Assembly (NCBI RefSeq): GCF_934561205.1
Contig: NZ_CAKTFU010000003.1
Coordinates: 131,417 to 195,416, forward strand
DNA length: 64,000 nt
Direction of reading: 5' to 3'
Source: an uncultured Gemmiger sp.
Lineage (GTDB): Bacteria; Bacillota; Clostridia; Oscillospirales; Ruminococcaceae
Positions 28,215 through 35,651 of the stretch are shown here, piece after piece. The notes under the pieces were generated by a model. It was not told where the DNA came from, did not search any database, and saw nothing but the letters and a program-made list of their open reading frames with translations. The position numbers were made by a program, and so were the translations under genes. Positions within the stretch are counted from its first letter, which is position 1. Every line of letters begins with the position of its first letter.

Positions 28215-28838
28215 TTAATCCTTGCTGTGCAGGTGGTTTTCCACCCATTTGATCAGCAGCTCCAGCGCCACCAGATTCTCGCCGCCTTCGGGTACGATCA
28301 AATCCGCCTTGCGCTTGCTCGGCTCCACAAACTGCTCGTGCATGGGCTTGACGGTGGTCAGGTACTGGTTTACCACGCTGTCCAGCGTGCGTCCGCGCTG
28401 CTTAACATCGCGCATAATGCGGCGCAAAATGCGTACATCGGCATCGGTATCCACAAAGACCTTCATGTCCAACAGTTCGCAAAGTTCGGGCGCGTCAAAA
28501 ATCAGGATACCCTCCACAATAATTACAGGCGCAGGGTCGACGTGTACAGTCTCATTGCTGCGGTTGTGGATCGTGTAATCGTACACCGGCACCTGTACCG
28601 CATGTCCCGCGCGCAGCTCCCGCAGGTGCGCCACCATCAGGGCGGTGTCAAAGCTGTCGGGGTGGTCGTAGTTTAGCTTGCAGCGTTCCTCATAGGGCAG
28701 CTCGTCGTGGCGCTTGTAGTAGCTGTCATGGTTCAGGACGCTGACCTCATTTGTTCCGAAATGTTCCCGCAGTTTTTCGGTCAGCGTGGTCTTGCCGCTG
28801 CCGGAGCCGCCTGCAATGCCGATCACAATGGTTTTCAT
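28215..28838 (-). CDS. udk: Uridine kinase
   Basis: Phosphorylates uridine and cytidine in pyrimidine salvage. The P loop IGIAGGSGSGKTTLTEKL is close to the N-terminus. NHDSYYK and YDHPDSFD are the family's substrate-site motifs, and VYDYTIHNRS follows. The product is 207 residues, the usual size. The ATG at 28838 has GAGGG upstream; a longer frame exists but overlaps the preceding gene. It lies just downstream of a dCMP deaminase gene and is probably co-transcribed with it in a pyrimidine-salvage pair. Confidence 0.95.
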   Translation of the reverse strand: MKTIVIGIAGGSGSGKTTLTEKLREHFGTNEVSVLNHDSYYKRHDELPYEERCKLNYDHPDSFDTALMVAHLRELRAGHAVQVPVYDYTIHNRSNETVHVDPAPVIIVEGILIFDAPELCELLDMKVFVDTDADVRILRRIMRDVKQRGRTLDSVVNQYLTTVKPMHEQFVEPSKRKADLIVPEGGENLVALELLIKWVENHLHSKD

Positions 28839-28851
28839 CTGTATCCCTCTC

Positions 28852-29331
28852 TTACACATCCAGTCGCAGCTCGCGGCCGGTAGGCTCGTAGCGGCGGCAG
28901 CTGACGCCGGTCATCTTGAACATACGGCGGCTTGCGATATTCGCGGGCGTGTCATGATATTTATCCGACAGGTAAATCAATTCCTTGATGCCGCTTTGGA
29001 TGATTGCCTTAGCGCACTCATTGCAGGGGAACAGCGTAACATACATACGCGACCCCTTCAGGTTGTTGTTGGGGCTGTTCAAAATCGCGTTCAGCTCCGA
29101 GTGGCAGACATACATATACTTGGTTTCCAGCGGGTCACCCTCGCGCTCCCAGGGCATTTCGTCGTCATCACAGCCTATGGGCATACCATTGTACCCCAGC
29201 GACAGAATTTTGTTTTCCGGGCTAACAATACAGGCGCCCACCTGGCTGTTGTTGTCCTTGCTGCGCATGGCGGAAAGCAAGGCAATGCCCATAAAGTATT
29301 CGTCCCAGCTGATATAATCGGTGCGTTTCAT
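28852..29331 (-). CDS. Deoxycytidylate deaminase family protein (ComEB-like)
   Basis: Zinc-dependent cytidine/deoxycytidylate deaminase fold; converts dCMP to dUMP for dTTP synthesis. The zinc motif is split: HSELNAI supplies His and the catalytic Glu, and PCNECAKAI supplies two cysteines. The product starts MKRTDYISWDEYFMG, as family members do, and has 159 residues. udk begins 13 bases after the stop. The leader holds a short hairpin repeat related to the MITE family. Confidence 0.93.
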   Translation of the reverse strand: MKRTDYISWDEYFMGIALLSAMRSKDNNSQVGACIVSPENKILSLGYNGMPIGCDDDEMPWEREGDPLETKYMYVCHSELNAILNSPNNNLKGSRMYVTLFPCNECAKAIIQSGIKELIYLSDKYHDTPANIASRRMFKMTGVSCRRYEPTGRELRLDV

Positions 29332-29355
29332 CGTGTTTTTACATCTCCCTTGCAA

Positions 29356-29404
29356 GGGCAATACCGCGCAATTCCAGGTGCCGCCGGAGCGGTGGTTATT
29401 GCCC
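29356..29404. repeat. Short hairpin copy of the MITE family (49 bp), in the deaminase leader
   Basis: It begins GGGCAATACCGCGCAATTC and ends GGTGGTTATTGCCC, an imperfect inverted repeat. The middle GCCGCCGGAGCGGTG is the inverse of the centre of copy 2. No TTAT duplication is seen. It lies between the promoter (29422-29450, - strand) and the deaminase start. Confidence 0.6.
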
Positions 29405-29421
29405 AAGGATATCTTTCTTAT

Positions 29422-29450
29422 ATTATACATATCTGCGCGTCAGGGTGCAA
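29422..29450 (-). promoter_or_regulatory. Promoter of deaminase-udk
   Basis: On the - strand, -35 TTGCAC (29450-29445), a 17-base spacer and -10 TATAAT (29427-29422). The -35 box falls inside the 3' end of spoIIID. Confidence 0.85.
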
Positions 29451-29697
29451 GGCTGTTTTGCAAATATTTGCGGCGTGTTGCCTCGCCCCCGCGCAGGTGG
29501 CGTTCGGCCTTGTTCCTGCGCATAACGGCGCGTACCTCTGCCCACAAGCCGGGGTCACGGCTGCGCAGGCGGGCATGGTCTTTCCAGACGGTGCTTTTGC
29601 TTATGCCGAACACAGCCGCTGCACGGCGCACGGTGGCACCGTTCTGCACAATGTAGCGCCCTATGGCTACGGCGCGTTCTTCGGGGTCGCCTTTCAT
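29440..29697 (-). CDS. spoIIID: Sporulation transcription regulator SpoIIID
   Basis: Small DNA-binding protein that adjusts the mother-cell programme during sporulation. The helix-turn-helix segment (AAAVFGISKSTVWKDHARL) and the C-terminal basic motif RHLRGGEATRRKY are the SpoIIID hallmarks. At 85 residues the length matches Bacillus SpoIIID (about 93). The ATG follows AAGGAGG. Its presence implies that the lineage keeps, or recently kept, sporulation genes. A sigma-E-like promoter is visible upstream. Confidence 0.92.
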   Translation of the reverse strand: MKGDPEERAVAIGRYIVQNGATVRRAAAVFGISKSTVWKDHARLRSRDPGLWAEVRAVMRRNKAERHLRGGEATRRKYLQNSLAP

Positions 29698-29731
29698 GAA
29701 CCGGCCTCCTTATGTGGATTTTTTCTGCCCA

Positions 29732-29760
29732 ATCCTATGTAAAAGTGCTACCGGATATGC
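29732..29760 (-). promoter_or_regulatory. Possible sigma-E promoter of spoIIID
   Basis: On the - strand, GCATATC (29760-29754) and CATAGGAT (29739-29732) are separated by 14 bases. This is close to the sporulation sigma-E pattern (GHATATT, about 14, CATACAHT). spoIIID is sigma-E dependent in B. subtilis, so the match is plausible but not proven. Confidence 0.45.
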
Positions 29761-29799
29761 TGCAAAAAATCCATAAAAGGGGAGTACCAGCCGCACAAT

Positions 29800-29839
29800 G
29801 CACAGCGCCCCCAAGGCTTATGCCTTGGGGGCGCTGTGC
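29800..29839. terminator. Long perfect hairpin between mrr and spoIIID
   Basis: An 18-bp perfect stem (29800-29817 with 29822-29839, GCACAGCGCCCCCAAGGC and its inverse) closes a TTAT loop. There is no T tract on either side, so it may be an unusual terminator or an mRNA 3'-end stabiliser for the - strand mrr gene. Confidence 0.5.
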
Positions 29840-29850
29840 TAAGATGATTG

Positions 29851-30768
29851 TTATGTCAGTATATCATCCTCAAAATAATCTGTATCAACGCGTTTGATTT
29901 TGTAGACTTTTTGTACAGATACACCAAGTCCGTACTCTATCATCAATGCAGTTAACTGTTTTCCGTCAACCAAAATAATATGCTGTGCTTCCGCATACTC
30001 TCTGGCACCTTTTGAGAACTTGGCAGTTGTGATAAATAAACCTTTCTCAATACGAGGCGGTCCCATCATGGCGCCAAAGAATTTTTGAATTTCCGGTTTC
30101 CCGATTGTAACGTCCGGATTCCATCGCTTTGCCTGTATATAGATTAGATTGAATCCTAGTTTATCCTCGTTGATGACACCGTCAATCCCATCATCGCCAC
30201 TGTACCGTGTTTTAAATCCGTCACCATAATCCATAGCCTTCATGAGATCGACAACTAACTGCTCGAAGAAACTCGGCGACCTCTGCATGATTATATCCAG
30301 CAAATCATCGGCAAGATTTTCATTCAGTGTCTTATGAATGGAATCCAACTGCTCCTCTGGCGTTCTTTCGTCTTCATGGTTGGAATTAACAACTGCCGAC
30401 GCATCATGCTCAGTTTCTGCCAGACTACCGCTCACAAATCTTGCAAAGTTGGGATAATGGTTTTTCAAATATTCGTTTGTAATTGGCACACCACTGTTCA
30501 GCAGCGCCTTTCCCTCACTTGTAATCACATAATTTCCTCGTGAAGGTGACTCAATTAGCCCGGCTTTTTTCAGATATGTTTTTGCCCAGTTTAATCGGTT
30601 AATAAAAATTGTTTGACGTTGGCTGGGCAACTGTTCAGCCAATTCTTCAACGGATAAGTTTAAATTTTCGGCAACTTTGGTAGCGGTTTCCTTCATGCAA
30701 TAAATTTGTCCATCCTGTATGACATCAAGGAGCGGTTTATATAGTTCATTGTATTTAGGCAGTGCCAT
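29851..30768 (-). CDS. mrr: Mrr-type restriction endonuclease
   Basis: Type IV restriction enzyme that cuts modified foreign DNA. The N-terminal Mrr_N winged-helix domain (about 1-90) starts ALPKYNELYKPLLDVIQDG, as in E. coli Mrr. The C-terminal PD-(D/E)xK nuclease carries GDDGIDGVINED and the QAKR motif (IYIQAKRWNPD). An ATG at 30810 is possible, but the one at 30768 has GGAG eight bases upstream and matches the family start; it gives 305 residues. GC content is clearly below that of the flanking core genes, so it was probably acquired. No modification partner is adjacent, as expected for type IV. Confidence 0.9.
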   Translation of the reverse strand: MALPKYNELYKPLLDVIQDGQIYCMKETATKVAENLNLSVEELAEQLPSQRQTIFINRLNWAKTYLKKAGLIESPSRGNYVITSEGKALLNSGVPITNEYLKNHYPNFARFVSGSLAETEHDASAVVNSNHEDERTPEEQLDSIHKTLNENLADDLLDIIMQRSPSFFEQLVVDLMKAMDYGDGFKTRYSGDDGIDGVINEDKLGFNLIYIQAKRWNPDVTIGKPEIQKFFGAMMGPPRIEKGLFITTAKFSKGAREYAEAQHIILVDGKQLTALMIEYGLGVSVQKVYKIKRVDTDYFEDDILT

Positions 30769-30940
30769 TCCTTCATCTCCATTCAAATCCAAAAGAGTTT
30801 TCAATTTCATGAATTCATGCTAGGGGGGACTGCTTTGATTTTTAGTGTGACCTAGGATGCTGGTGTTGTGCAATGAAGGCTAGGGCTAATCTACAGGTAA
30901 TTCCTCAGTAATTCCTTAAAAAATTCATGTTCAAAGGGAT

Positions 30941-31438
30941 TTATGCCCAAGGGTCAGCCTCCTGCGGAATACGGATGCCGGTCAGAAGCTGCTGCTCCCA
31001 CAGAAACCACTGCCCAGTGGACGGTTTGTGCCGCAGCTTCAGCGGGCGCGGGCTGTCGGCACCGCTGCAAGCCACATACAAGGTCAGGTATCCGTCAGCA
31101 AATTGCGCCCGGCTGTACGCATTTTCCGAAACAGTGACTCGGTACGGCTGCACAGGCGTGTAGTTGTTTTCTGGCGTGGAACCGACAAAGTAGGAACGCA
31201 TCAGGTATTCTTTGCCGCGGAAACGGTCGCGGATAAACTGCTTGTCGATGCCGTTCAGGGGGCGGGGGCCGCGCAGGAAATCCAGCATTTTCTCGGTCTC
31301 GGCAGGGTTTTCCGGGTACAGCGCCAGCGCCGCCACCGTCAGGGCGGCAACCTCCTCCGGCACAGTCAGCGCCGCTTGGGGCATGGCTTTCAGCTCGTCC
31401 AAGGTTTTGGGCAGGGCGTTCAACGTGATTTCACTCAT
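30941..31438 (-). CDS. Conserved hypothetical protein (DUF6935-like)
   Basis: A 165-residue soluble protein without signal or membrane segments. The N-terminal half (MSEITLNALPKTLDELKAMP) is a short helical repeat-like region. The C-terminal half (LMRSYFVGSTPENNYTPVQP) resembles a domain I associate with DUF6935 in gut Clostridia. Function is unknown. A strong AAGGAGG precedes the ATG, and GC content matches the core genome, unlike its two neighbours, so it looks native. Confidence 0.75.
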   Translation of the reverse strand: MSEITLNALPKTLDELKAMPQAALTVPEEVAALTVAALALYPENPAETEKMLDFLRGPRPLNGIDKQFIRDRFRGKEYLMRSYFVGSTPENNYTPVQPYRVTVSENAYSRAQFADGYLTLYVACSGADSPRPLKLRHKPSTGQWFLWEQQLLTGIRIPQEADPWA

Positions 31439-31635
31439 CTGGGTACCTCCTTTTTGTTGGTTTTGTTTATGAATTTATCCTGTCACGCCTCGCGTGTCAG
31501 GCATACGACTGCTTCGGCATGGGTTGAGAAAACATTGAAAGTACTGTTTAGTGATGAGCGGACTTTTCAGCATGGATATAGTTATTGTTCTGATGGCAAT
31601 TTTGATTTGGGCGCTTTTAAAAAGGCCTGAAGGGT

Positions 31636-32700
31636 CTACACGCAATATTTCTTTATTATAGGAATATGATTTAACACTATTGATACAAAAAGTGAACATA
31701 TAAACACAACCGCCGATACTATAGGAACAGATGCAACCGAGTTAAAGGATAACGTATTAAAGTTAAAATGTAATGATAATTTTTCTATAAAAAATGCATG
31801 AATCAAATACGCTCCAAAAGTATATCCTGAAATCATAAAAACGAATGAATTAAGCTTCTCATTTTTAAATTTGTGATATTTAAACAATGTATGAATGCAT
31901 ATTGCCTCAAGCATTACATTAACACGAAAATTACCATAATAGGTGCCACATGGTTTCTGCGTCTTTATGGCCAAATCCAAATCCGCCAAAACTGTAAACG
32001 CAAATCCAAGAATCCCTAAAAAATAAATGAGTAGACGTTGTTTTTTTCTGAGCTCAATATTATCAAGATAATATCCCAACACAAAATAAAAGGAATATCC
32101 CAGTACCATATTCATGTTCATTGTTGATACATGTGAATTGGCAACGCTAACCAAATTTGCTAATTGTTCGTGATTTTCAACTATAAAATCATTTAATAAC
32201 TGAATGCTCCATGGAATCATAACCGCAAATATAAATGACAATACTAAAAAATACTTCGTGGTAAAACTATCCGCTATAATTTTTTTATAAAATGGTATGC
32301 ACATATAAATGCCGATAATCATAAGAATAAACCACATATGATAATGCCCAGATACCATAGCGTCAATATGTGTCTTAATGCCATAAAGCAGTCCGTTTTC
32401 AAAGTATTCAGGTGTCATCAATGCATAGAATATGCTCCATGTCAAAAAAGCTATTACCATCCTAAAAATATACTTACTATAAATTTTTCTTATTGATATA
32501 TCTCTACTTAAGAACAGGGAACCACTTACCATTACAAAAATAGGTACACCCCAACGCACGACGCTGTCATAAAAATTGAATGATTGCCATTCAAACCCAT
32601 TAACATCAATAAAGTACCAATTTGAAGCTGCTACATGAAGTACAACTACAGCAAATGTGGCTATTAGCCTGAGATAATCACAATATGTTTTTCTCTCCAT
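31636..32700 (-). CDS. Acyltransferase 3 family membrane protein
   Basis: Integral membrane O-acyltransferase; family members acetylate surface sugars (OafA, WecH). The first helix carries RLIATFAVVVLHVAASN with the conserved family histidine, and about ten hydrophobic segments span the 354 residues, a typical length. GC content is very low compared with the core genome, a sign of horizontal transfer. There are no glycan synthesis genes next to it, so the acceptor is unknown. Confidence 0.88.
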   Translation of the reverse strand: MERKTYCDYLRLIATFAVVVLHVAASNWYFIDVNGFEWQSFNFYDSVVRWGVPIFVMVSGSLFLSRDISIRKIYSKYIFRMVIAFLTWSIFYALMTPEYFENGLLYGIKTHIDAMVSGHYHMWFILMIIGIYMCIPFYKKIIADSFTTKYFLVLSFIFAVMIPWSIQLLNDFIVENHEQLANLVSVANSHVSTMNMNMVLGYSFYFVLGYYLDNIELRKKQRLLIYFLGILGFAFTVLADLDLAIKTQKPCGTYYGNFRVNVMLEAICIHTLFKYHKFKNEKLNSFVFMISGYTFGAYLIHAFFIEKLSLHFNFNTLSFNSVASVPIVSAVVFICSLFVSIVLNHIPIIKKYCV

Positions 32701-32896
32701 ATTTCCTTCACCTATAAAAGTTTACTTTTTGTTGCTAACATTTTTTTCCATCTTATCATATAAGAATCGGCGCCGTCATGATTTATGCGAAAAAGTTGGA
32801 ATCCATTATTAGGTCCCCTTTTAACTATTCAATCACAATAAAATATTTCAAAGCATTTATGATTACTTCGCTTTTCTCGGGAGTAACTAATCCAGA

Positions 32897-33184
32897 CTAA
32901 TAATCGTCCGATTTAGAGAGATTATAGTTCTCTCTCCCATCTCTTATAGACATCTCACACTTTACTTGGGTTATATAAGCAGAATGGAGCCTAAAACCGT
33001 ATTTTTCTACAACGTGCTCATTGATTTCTTTGTATGTAGTGTGCTTATTTATATCATTCATATAGCTGCCATCAGGCGTGTAATCAATAGTTGCAGATTG
33101 CTGATTTGTTGGGAAACAAGAGGACAACCGTCTCCACTCGTCCTGAGAGTTTGGTATATCACTTTTCGCGTGACAACCAAACAA
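32897..33184 (-). pseudogene. Out-of-frame remnant of an RlmD C-terminal extension
   Basis: A 95-codon frame overlaps the end of the methyltransferase gene in the +1 frame and starts at a TTG. Its second half (TTYKEINEHVVEKYGFRLHS, then AYITQVKCEM and ENYNLSKSD) resembles a short extension domain. That domain follows RlmD/RumA-type and other methyltransferases in many Clostridia. There it ends in a PPEKE...HF.MI tail, which is missing here. It is most simply a shifted, truncated extension left behind the gene. The rest of the 32701-33158 gap holds nothing else I can see. Confidence 0.5.
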
Positions 33185-34523
33185 TCACCTCGACGTGCTT
33201 TGTCCTTGGGAACAAATCTACCGGCTGCACACGTTGCGGTGCGTATCCGTGGTCGGCCAGCCAGCGGGTGTCGCGGGCGGCGGTGGCGGCATTGCAGCTG
33301 ACCATCACCACCGTGCGGGGCGCCATCTCCACAATGGCGGTCAGGGTCGCTTCATCGCAGCCCTTGCGGGGCGGGTCTACCACAATTACATCCGGGTGCT
33401 GTCCTTCGGCGGCAAGGGCGGCTGCCGCCTGCCCGGCGTCCTGGCAGCGGAAATCCGCCTTGTCGGGGGTAAGCCCCAGCCGTGCCGCGGTTTTCTTTGC
33501 ACCTTCCACGGCTTGGGGCACGACCTCCACGCCCAGCAGACGGCCGCAATCCGGCAGCATCGAAAGCCCGATCGTACCCATACCGCAGTACAGATCCAGC
33601 AAAAAATCGTCGGGGCGCAGCGCGGCATATTCCCGTGCCTTGGCATACAGTACCTCGGCGGCGGGGGTGTTGACCTGATAAAACTCATGCACGCCCATCT
33701 GCAGGGCAACCCCCGCCAGCGTGTCACGGATAAAGCCGCTGCCCAGCACCGTGCGGGTGTTCTTTCCCAAAATCACGTTGGTGCGGGCGGTGTTCTCGTT
33801 GACCAAAACAGTCGTCAGCGCAAATTCTGTTTGCAGTGTCTCGCACAGCTGCCGTTCACGGGGCAGGGAAGTGCCGTTCAGCACAAAGCACAAAAGGCGC
33901 TCGCCGCTGTGCCAGCCCTGCCGCATATACAGGTGACGCACAAGCCCCGTGTGGCTTTCCTCATTGTAAGCGGATGCCCCTGCCTGCTCCAACAGGGCGC
34001 AGGCGCGCTTGGCCAGCTGGTTCATCCATTCGGGCTGCAGCTTGCAATCCTCGCACAGCACAATGCGGTGGCTGCGCCCGGCGTAAAAACCTGCGATAAG
34101 ATGCCCGTTTTCATCCGTTCCCACAGGCAGCTGTACCTTATTGCGGTAACGGTCTGTGTTTTCGGCGCCGATAACCGGCAGCACCGGCACGTCCAAGCGC
34201 CCCAGCCGAGAAAAAGCGTCCTGCACAAAGCGTGTCTTGGCCTCACATTCGGCTGTGTATTCAATATGCCGCAGTCCACAGCCGCCGCAGGGACCGGAAA
34301 CGGGGCAGTCACTCTGCCGCCGTGCAGGGCCGGGGGTCAGCAGTTTTTCCAATCGGGCAAAGGCATAGTTCTTCATGGGTTTGACGATCCGCACCTCGGC
34401 CACATCGCCGGGGGCGGAATCGGGGACAAACAGCGCCATACCGTCCTTGTGGGCAACGCCGCTTCCGTCACTGGACAGGGATTCTATTGTAACGGTCAAA
34501 ATTTGGTTTTTCGCAAATGACAT
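33159..34523 (-). CDS. rlmD: 23S rRNA (uracil-5-)-methyltransferase RlmD/RumA-type
   Basis: SAM-dependent methyltransferase of the TrmA/RlmD family that makes 5-methyluridine in RNA. The N-terminal TRAM domain (about 1-60) precedes the iron-sulfur cysteines in CPVSGPCGGCGLRH. The Rossmann part has the SAM motif LDLYCGMGTIGLSML, DVIVVDPPRKG and the catalytic cysteine in VSCNAATAARD. The product is 454 residues. The ATG overlaps the stop of the upstream araC-type gene (TAATG), so the two are translationally coupled. The exact target uridine cannot be told from the sequence. Confidence 0.92.
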   Translation of the reverse strand: MSFAKNQILTVTIESLSSDGSGVAHKDGMALFVPDSAPGDVAEVRIVKPMKNYAFARLEKLLTPGPARRQSDCPVSGPCGGCGLRHIEYTAECEAKTRFVQDAFSRLGRLDVPVLPVIGAENTDRYRNKVQLPVGTDENGHLIAGFYAGRSHRIVLCEDCKLQPEWMNQLAKRACALLEQAGASAYNEESHTGLVRHLYMRQGWHSGERLLCFVLNGTSLPRERQLCETLQTEFALTTVLVNENTARTNVILGKNTRTVLGSGFIRDTLAGVALQMGVHEFYQVNTPAAEVLYAKAREYAALRPDDFLLDLYCGMGTIGLSMLPDCGRLLGVEVVPQAVEGAKKTAARLGLTPDKADFRCQDAGQAAAALAAEGQHPDVIVVDPPRKGCDEATLTAIVEMAPRTVVMVSCNAATAARDTRWLADHGYAPQRVQPVDLFPRTKHVEVIVWLSREK

Positions 34524-35410
34524 TATAACTCCTCTGCTGCGGTTAAAATCGCGGGTACGGCGGTTGCTGCGTGCGGGTCCTTATCCATCGTTGCCAGATA
34601 TTTGCTGGGGGGCACGCCTTTGACCTTTTTGAATACGCGGGAAAAATAGAACTGGTCAAAAAATCCCACAGAAACGGCAATTTCAGCAATGGACAGGTTC
34701 GAGCTTTTCAGCAGGCTGCAAGCCTCACCCACGCGGTAATTGGTCAGGTAATCGATAGGGCTTTGCCCCACGTTGGACATAAACACGCGGTACAGGTGGC
34801 TGCGGCTGACGCCGACCGCCTTGGCGATATCGTCCACCGAAATATCGTGCGAATAGTTAAATTGGATGTACTTGATGGCCGCCAGCACATATTGACTGCT
34901 GGAGGAACCGACGTTGGGCATTGTGTCGCGGGCTTCCTTCATCATATGCGCCATAAAGATGTACAGATATCCCGTCATCAGCGCCTCACACTGCGGCTCC
35001 GGCCCGCGGGAAAGATAGATGTTGTACAGTGCCTCCCGAACGGCATGCAGGTCCTTGCAGTGGTGCACAGGCCGTGCATCGCTGAACGGCATCTGCTGCA
35101 CCAGCTTGCTGGCACAGGCCCCGTTAAAGCCGACCCAGTAATACTCCCATGGGTCGGTCTCGTCTGCCGCGTAGGTGACAAGCTGGTTCGGCTTGACCAA
35201 AAACAAATCGCCCTCCTGCAGGGTGTGGGACACACCGCCCACCTGATACACACCCTTGCCGGAAACAACAAGATGGATCAGGTAATGATCCCGCACGCCC
35301 GGTCCCCAGGTGTGGCCGGGCCGACAGGATTCGCGCCCGCAGTTAAAAATGGAAAGTTCCACGTTGTCTGTGTAATTCTGTTTATAGGACTGTTTGCTTT
35401 CGTTGGACAT
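34523..35410 (-). CDS. AraC family transcription regulator next to galK
   Basis: The N-terminal cupin sensor domain (HYLIHLVVSGKGVYQVGG, then GDLFLVKPNQLVTY) binds a ligand. Two C-terminal helix-turn-helix motifs follow (DISVDDIAKAVGVSRSHLYR and NLSIAEIAVSVGFFDQFYFS). The ATG at 35410 is six bases past GAGGTG; alternative starts lie at 35413 and 35419. The product is 295 residues, typical. It is divergent from galK and probably controls it in response to a galactoside. Its stop overlaps the rlmD start, an unexpected operon partner. Confidence 0.92.
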   Translation of the reverse strand: MSNESKQSYKQNYTDNVELSIFNCGRESCRPGHTWGPGVRDHYLIHLVVSGKGVYQVGGVSHTLQEGDLFLVKPNQLVTYAADETDPWEYYWVGFNGACASKLVQQMPFSDARPVHHCKDLHAVREALYNIYLSRGPEPQCEALMTGYLYIFMAHMMKEARDTMPNVGSSSSQYVLAAIKYIQFNYSHDISVDDIAKAVGVSRSHLYRVFMSNVGQSPIDYLTNYRVGEACSLLKSSNLSIAEIAVSVGFFDQFYFSRVFKKVKGVPPSKYLATMDKDPHAATAVPAILTAAEEL

Positions 35411-35437
35411 CATGCACACCTCAAATTTACACGGCTT

Positions 35438-35457
35438 AAGGGCGCGCTATCGCCCTT
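35438..35457 (-). promoter_or_regulatory. Hairpin in the leader of the araC-type gene
   Basis: AAGGGCG / CGCCCTT with a 6-base loop lies between a -10-like TATAAT (- strand, 35469-35464) and the start at 35410. It could be an operator or a leader stem; the -35 region is weak (TGGACT, 35492-35487). Confidence 0.35.
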
Positions 35458-35510
35458 TTAATCATTATACCAACACATTCATCAAAAGTCCATAAAAGAA
35501 AAGAAAAAAA

Positions 35511-35541
35511 TTGTTTACTTTCCCGCAAAATTTGTTATACT
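35511..35541 (+). promoter_or_regulatory. Promoter region of galK
   Basis: A good -10 TATACT (35536-35541) is paired only with weak -35 candidates (TTTACT with a 16-base spacer or TTGTTT with 19). This suggests dependence on an activator such as the divergent AraC protein. Confidence 0.55.
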
Positions 35542-35651
35542 TAGAGTATAAATGTGCGTTTTGAAGGACGCGCTGGCCGTGTGCCCAAATTTTGAATGTG
35601 TAAATTGTGCATATTGCCAAAAGCAGTGCACAGGAAAGGCGAGTGGAACCT

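Noticed and set aside
31028..31630. A 200-codon + strand frame opposite the DUF6935-like gene
   Set aside because: The - strand gene has a strong ribosome site and recognisable sequence; the + frame is its shadow.
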